A stretch of DNA of 9,681 nt, taken from the NCBI GenBank assembly GCA_030627155.1, contig DAOUSP010000035.1:1-9681 (forward strand), given 5' to 3'. The stretch is from Candidatus Aminicenantota bacterium (lineage in GTDB: Bacteria; Acidobacteriota; Aminicenantia; Aminicenantales; Aminicenantaceae). Made by a program: the position numbers and the translations under genes. Of this stretch, positions 6,055 through 9,681 are shown piece after piece. Below the pieces are notes generated by a model that was given only the letters and a program-made list of their open reading frames with translations, was not told the DNA's origin and ran no database searches. Positions within the stretch are counted from its first letter, which is position 1. The number at the start of each line of letters is the position of its first letter.

Positions 6055-8643
6055 ATGAAAATTAAAAAGATTGCTATTTTTTTTCTGCTCGCCCTAATTG
6101 TTACATTCAATATCCAAGCTTTTGAAAAAACAATCCCTTCCCCTGAGAAAGTTTTTGGATTCACAATAGGGCAAGATTTTAAGCTTGCAAACTGGGCACA
6201 AATTTTATCTTATTTTGATTTATTAAATTCATCTTCAGATTCAGTCAAAGTGATTGAATTAGGAAAATCCACATTGGGGCGGAGGTTTATAATGGCTGTC
6301 ATAACTTCGCCCTCCAATATGGAAAGACTCGAAGAGCTCAGAAAAATCCACGTTAAACTCCATGACCCACGCACATTAAAGGAAGGAGAAAAAGAAATCC
6401 TTTTGAAAAAAGGAAAAGCCATTGTATTCATCTCATGCTCCATCCATTCTACTGAAATAGCAGCATCCCAAATGTCTATGGAGCTCGCCTATAAATTAGC
6501 AACTGAACACACACCCGAAATGCAGAAAATTCTGGAAGAAGTTGTCCTTTTGCTCGTCCCTTCTGTAAATCCAGATGGCATCGACCTTGTAACGGATTGG
6601 TATGCAAAAAATTTAGGCACTCCCTATGAAGCATCTCGGATGCCTTGGCTTTATCATTATTATACTGGCCATGACAATAACAGGGACTGGTTTATGTTTA
6701 CACAGAAGGAATCGAAAATCCTCTCTAACGTTCTTTATCACGAGTGGTTTCCGCTCCTCGTATATGATATTCATCAAATGGGCTCCACTGGACCACGACT
6801 CTTTATCCCTCCCTACGCAGACCCTGTCAATCCAAATATAGATCCTTTGCTGCTTCGTGAGATGAATGTATTGACGAGCATTGCCTTAAGCCGCTTAACC
6901 AAAGCTGGGAAAACTGGAGTCGCTACAAACTCCATGTTTGACACTTGGTATTGCGCAGCAAACAGAGCAGCCCCTCTCCGCCATAACATGATAGGTATTC
7001 TCTCTGAAGCTGCAAGCGCCAATTTGGCCTCACCCATTTTCCTGAAAAGAGACCAAATTAGGATACTCGGACCACAAGGCATTCAAGAACAAAGTATTCT
7101 ATCGGGTTATCTTGAACCTTGGCCAGGAGGCTGGTGGCGTCTGCGTGATATTGTCGAATATGAAGAAATCATTGCCTTATCATTCCTGGAAACGATTGCC
7201 AAAGAGAAAGAAAAATATTTGTCTAATTATCATCTTTTTGCCCAACGCCAAATCGAAAAAGGGAAAACAGAGCCTCCCTTTGCATATATTGTTCCTCAAT
7301 CACAAAGAGATCTCCCAACAGCATACAAACTTCTTCAAATTCTCCAACAAGGAGGAGTAGAAATATATCAAGCCCAAAAACCTTTTACAGCTGATGAAGT
7401 CAAATACCAAGCCCATACATTTATTATTCCTATGGATCAACCTTACAGGTCGTCAATCAAAGATTTATTGGAAATAAAATCTTACCCAGCCCATAGTGGC
7501 CCCCAAGGAATTCAAGCTCTTCCTTACGATGAAGCAAGTTGGACACTCCCCTTGCAGATGGGAATAAAAGTGGTTGAAACCATCCGCCCCTTTAAGGCAG
7601 AACTAAAATTATTGAAAAAAATTCAGATTCCAGAGTCAATGATTTTAGGAAAAGGGGGAAATTTTTTCCTGTTTGACAACACGGCCAATAATGGTTCTAT
7701 CCTTATCAACCGGTTGCAGAAAAAGGGAGTTCGGCTTGATTATACAGCCAAATCATTCCGTGTTGACGGGCACTCGTTTCAACCTGGTGCTATATTCATC
7801 TCTTTAGAAAACATTAATAAGTCCGAACTTCTATTTCTTGCGAAGGACTTGGGGCTTAAAATCTTTGCAATAGAAAAAAAGCCAAATGTTCCTCTTGTGC
7901 CTATATCATGCCCCAAGATAGGTATTTATCAATCTTGGGTCCCTAACATGGATGAGGGATGGTTAAGATGGACTTTAGAACAATTCGAATTTCCTTTCAA
8001 GATTCTTCATAATGAAGAAATCAAAGCAGGGAACTTAAATCAATCATATACTCATATAATTTTACCAAGCATGTCAAACTCCATTTTACTTGAGGGAAGA
8101 AAAGAAGGAGACGTTCCTCCTCAATATACAGGAGGAATTGGAAAAGAAGGGATAAATTCTTTAGAACACTATGTCAGGCAAGGAGGTAAGCTTGTTTCAA
8201 TTGGCAGTTCAGCAGATTTTACAATAAAACACCTCGGCCTTCCTGTAAAAAACATCGTGGATACTAGTTTTCGAAGAAGACGGTTCGATGCCTCTACAAA
8301 AACTTCAGATGAAAACGAAAAAATCTATTGTCCTGGCTCTCTGCTGAAAGTTCAAATCAACAACTCTCAACCTTTAGGGTATGGGATGGAAGATACGGGT
8401 GTTATTTTTTCATATTTCAGCCCTGTCTTCTCTGCTGAGGGAGGAGAAATCGTTGCTAGCTATCCTCCATACAATCCACTTCTCAGCGGCCTTCTCATTA
8501 ATGGAAATAAATTACAAGGCCAAGCAGCTGCAGTAGAGTTGGACATTGGGAAAGGTAAAATAGATTTACTCGGCTTCAAAGTCATTCATCGTGCACAAGC
8601 ACACGGAAGTTTTAAATTTTTGTTCAATTCCCTTATTTATTAA
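6055..8643 (+). CDS. Secreted M14-family zinc metallopeptidase with C-terminal amidotransferase-like domain
   Basis: This is an exported zinc carboxypeptidase-type enzyme of 862 residues. A signal peptide spans 1-22 (KIKK, a hydrophobic core, then IQA before FEK). The catalytic domain (about 40-385) has HSTE with zinc ligands H131 and E134, NPDG at 172-175, NNRD with the carboxylate-binding N209/R210 pair, DIHQMG giving the third zinc ligand H240, and the catalytic E318 in ILSEAAS. All key M14 residues are therefore present. The remaining half includes a class I glutamine amidotransferase-like fold (about 615-740), with IGIYQSW, DEGWLRW and a LEHYVRQGGKLV helix-strand; I see no amidotransferase catalytic triad. 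This architecture is known in large M14 proteins of Acidobacteria and Bacteroidetes. GGAGG lies 4 nt before the ATG. The gene follows the PpiD-like gene by 36 bp. Substrate is unknown; peptides in the periplasm or medium are likely. Confidence 0.9.
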   Translation: MKIKKIAIFFLLALIVTFNIQAFEKTIPSPEKVFGFTIGQDFKLANWAQILSYFDLLNSSSDSVKVIELGKSTLGRRFIMAVITSPSNMERLEELRKIHVKLHDPRTLKEGEKEILLKKGKAIVFISCSIHSTEIAASQMSMELAYKLATEHTPEMQKILEEVVLLLVPSVNPDGIDLVTDWYAKNLGTPYEASRMPWLYHYYTGHDNNRDWFMFTQKESKILSNVLYHEWFPLLVYDIHQMGSTGPRLFIPPYADPVNPNIDPLLLREMNVLTSIALSRLTKAGKTGVATNSMFDTWYCAANRAAPLRHNMIGILSEAASANLASPIFLKRDQIRILGPQGIQEQSILSGYLEPWPGGWWRLRDIVEYEEIIALSFLETIAKEKEKYLSNYHLFAQRQIEKGKTEPPFAYIVPQSQRDLPTAYKLLQILQQGGVEIYQAQKPFTADEVKYQAHTFIIPMDQPYRSSIKDLLEIKSYPAHSGPQGIQALPYDEASWTLPLQMGIKVVETIRPFKAELKLLKKIQIPESMILGKGGNFFLFDNTANNGSILINRLQKKGVRLDYTAKSFRVDGHSFQPGAIFISLENINKSELLFLAKDLGLKIFAIEKKPNVPLVPISCPKIGIYQSWVPNMDEGWLRWTLEQFEFPFKILHNEEIKAGNLNQSYTHIILPSMSNSILLEGRKEGDVPPQYTGGIGKEGINSLEHYVRQGGKLVSIGSSADFTIKHLGLPVKNIVDTSFRRRRFDASTKTSDENEKIYCPGSLLKVQINNSQPLGYGMEDTGVIFSYFSPVFSAEGGEIVASYPPYNPLLSGLLINGNKLQGQAAAVELDIGKGKIDLLGFKVIHRAQAHGSFKFLFNSLIY

Positions 8644-8660
8644 AAGACGTCACACGACCA

Positions 8661-8697
8661 TAATTCGAAGAATTAAGGATCGTATCCCAGTTTTTTT
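8661..8697 (+). terminator. Weak hairpins plus T-run after the M14 gene
   Basis: Downstream of the M14 stop are two small inverted repeats: TAATTC-gaa-GAATTA (8661-8675) and GGAT-cgt-ATCC (8677-8687). The second is followed, after three bases, by seven Ts (8691-8697). This could be an intrinsic terminator for the long rightward operon, and its location between convergent genes fits, but both stems are short and the first is AT-only. I see no clear terminator for the minus-strand gene in the same 84 bp gap. Confidence 0.35.
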
Positions 8698-8727
8698 GCC
8701 AGAACAATCACTATTTCTTAGCAAGCA

Positions 8728-9495
8728 TTAAGTCTTCATAGCCCTTATGATTTCCAATATTAGGGCATTTACTCGTTCTTCCATCGCCTGGGCGAAGCGG
8801 CTCACTGTCTCGTAGAAGCCACCAGCAAAATAATCTGTGATATAAAGCGGCTCTCCAATCTTGACCATAATTCTTCCTGGGACTAAAAAAGGGCGCTGTG
8901 TTCCCAGTACGGCCACAGGAGTAACAGGGACAAGGTTATCTTCCTGAGTATATAAATTGTAAGAAATGAGTGAGGCACCTTTGCGAAATGGACTCATGAA
9001 AGGATTTTTGTAGCTTTCAATGATTTGCCCGTGCCCCTGTAAAGCAATAATAGCCCTTCCTTGTTTTAGGTGTTCCTGGCATTTCTCAATGACAATTCCT
9101 TTACCCGAGGTCAAATCGACAGGTATTGTTCCAACCTTTCCGATATTGCTTGAAATAAAATTGACAAAAAGCGATTTGATTGGTTTAAGTACTAAATCTA
9201 AAAAGAGGCCAAAGTCCTTCAAGTGGCATTTCAGGTGATCTCTTATAAGAAAATTAAAGTTTTCTCTATTGAAAACCATCCTGTTGGCTATAAAAAATAT
9301 TGGACGAGGAACGATTTTCAATAAAATGGCAATATCCTTATAACTTCCAATGTGATTGCCAACAATGATATTCGGGCCTTTTTTAACAAAATTTTCTTGG
9401 CCCTGAACTTCTATTTTTTTCCCAAGAAGTGCAAAGTTGCACAACCTCCGGACCACAGGTTCAATTTTTTTCAGTTCTTCTTCAAATGTAGCCAT
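8728..9495 (-). CDS. Divergent PlsC-like (LPLAT superfamily) acyltransferase
   Basis: The family transfers acyl chains to lysophosphatidate or other acceptors at the inner membrane. The 255 residues have the usual size and order of blocks: block I NHIGSYKD (47-54), block II GTIPVD (122-127), block III LQGHG...SPFRKGASLIS (152-178) and block IV VPVTPVAVLG (189-198). Two key points deviate. The catalytic pair H48 and D54 is spaced H-x5-D instead of H-x4-D, and the usual FPEGTRS is replaced by LQGHGQ, losing the conserved Glu. It may therefore use another acceptor or be weakly active. There is no obvious signal peptide or full transmembrane span; hydrophobic patches (65-72, 96-113) could dip into the membrane. 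ATG at 9495 lacks a good Shine-Dalgarno. It is convergent with the M14 gene. Confidence 0.78.
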   Translation of the reverse strand: MATFEEELKKIEPVVRRLCNFALLGKKIEVQGQENFVKKGPNIIVGNHIGSYKDIAILLKIVPRPIFFIANRMVFNRENFNFLIRDHLKCHLKDFGLFLDLVLKPIKSLFVNFISSNIGKVGTIPVDLTSGKGIVIEKCQEHLKQGRAIIALQGHGQIIESYKNPFMSPFRKGASLISYNLYTQEDNLVPVTPVAVLGTQRPFLVPGRIMVKIGEPLYITDYFAGGFYETVSRFAQAMEERVNALILEIIRAMKT

Positions 9496-9512
9496 TTTAT
9501 TTTCTAATTTAT

Positions 9513-9539
9513 ATTCTACCTAATTTTTTTTAATTTCAA
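9513..9539 (-). promoter_or_regulatory. Candidate promoter for the acyltransferase gene
   Basis: Reading the minus strand, TTGAAA (9539-9534) and TAGAAT (9518-9513) each match the sigma70 hexamers at 5 of 6 positions, but the spacer is only 15 bp. The predicted start of transcription would lie only a few bases before the ATG at 9495, leaving a very short leader. In such AT-rich sequence chance matches are common. Confidence 0.3.
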
Positions 9540-9681
9540 AAGATTTATATTTTTAGGCGTAAGCATCTTTTTTTCCGTGACAGAATGAAAGGATTAAGAC
9601 CTGGGGATGGCTGAAGCGACCTTTGAAGATTTAGCCTTCCTGAATCAACCCCGAGGGAATCCGGCTCAGCCGGACGGCCGA
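9540..9681. other. Right-edge non-annotated region with GC-rich inverted repeats
   Basis: No confident gene. The stretch begins AT-rich and turns GC-rich toward the window end. TCCGGC-tca-GCCGGA (9660-9674) is a perfect 6 bp stem with a 3 nt loop. Upstream, GGCTGAA (9609-9615) can pair with TTTAGCC (9630-9636, one G-T wobble), and both are enclosed by GGGG (9603-9606) and CCCC (9649-9652). A frame from ATG 9607 is open for 25 codons to the window end (MAEATFEDLAFLN...), without a well-placed Shine-Dalgarno (AAAGGA is 13 nt upstream). It could be a structured RNA, an interspersed palindromic repeat or the start of a rightward gene. Confidence 0.3.

Noticed and set aside
5658..6164. 168-codon minus-strand ORF across the 3' end of the PpiD-like gene and the start of the M14 gene
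   Set aside because: It is antisense to two well-supported genes, is Ser/Arg/Phe-rich as expected from reverse-reading Lys/Glu-rich codons, and shows no recognisable motif.
9020..9238. 72-codon plus-strand ORF
   Set aside because: It is antisense to the acyltransferase gene and has no identifiable domain or ribosome-binding site.

Overview
The window looks like an ordinary chromosomal housekeeping region of an AT-rich, Gram-negative bacterium. Evidence for an outer membrane is indirect: a PpiD-type periplasmic folding factor and a large secreted M14 peptidase of a kind familiar from Acidobacteria, Aminicenantes-like lineages and Bacteroidetes. I would guess an uncultured Acidobacteriota/Aminicenantota-type organism, but nothing here fixes the phylum. 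There are no mobile elements, CRISPR arrays, tRNAs or rRNAs.

Layout. At the left edge (2-481) is the 3' end of a gene that looks like an M14-like metallocarboxypeptidase or deacylase. A good sigma70-like promoter follows (512-539). It drives a tightly packed rightward cluster: ispH (563-1444), rpsA (1419-3173, overlapping ispH), an HU/IHF-family DNA-binding protein (3170-3445, GTGA overlap), an Ap4A-phosphorylase-like HIT protein (3445-3933, TAATG overlap), a possible 42-residue small protein (3965-4093), a PpiD/SurA-type membrane-anchored chaperone (4087-6018), and a secreted M14 peptidase with a C-terminal amidotransferase-like domain (6055-8643). The overlaps and well-placed Shine-Dalgarno sequences suggest co-transcription and translational coupling through at least the PpiD gene. 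A convergent gene on the minus strand (9495-8728) encodes a divergent PlsC-like acyltransferase. The last ~140 bases contain no confident gene. They change from AT-rich to GC-rich and end in a strong hairpin.

How the genes fit together. The front half of the cluster serves growth: isoprenoid precursor synthesis (IspH), translation initiation (S1), nucleoid architecture (HU/IHF) and probably dinucleotide turnover (HIT). The back half serves the cell envelope: folding of exported proteins (PpiD-like) and an exported peptidase. The rpsA followed by ihf-type gene order resembles that of proteobacteria. The ispH-rpsA overlap recalls the fused IspH-S1 proteins of clostridia.

I did not find a convincing new system. 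The points most worth a second look are the ispH/rpsA overlap, the small ORF at 3965-4093, the parvulin domain lacking both usual active-site histidines, the acyltransferase with altered catalytic motifs, and the structured right edge.
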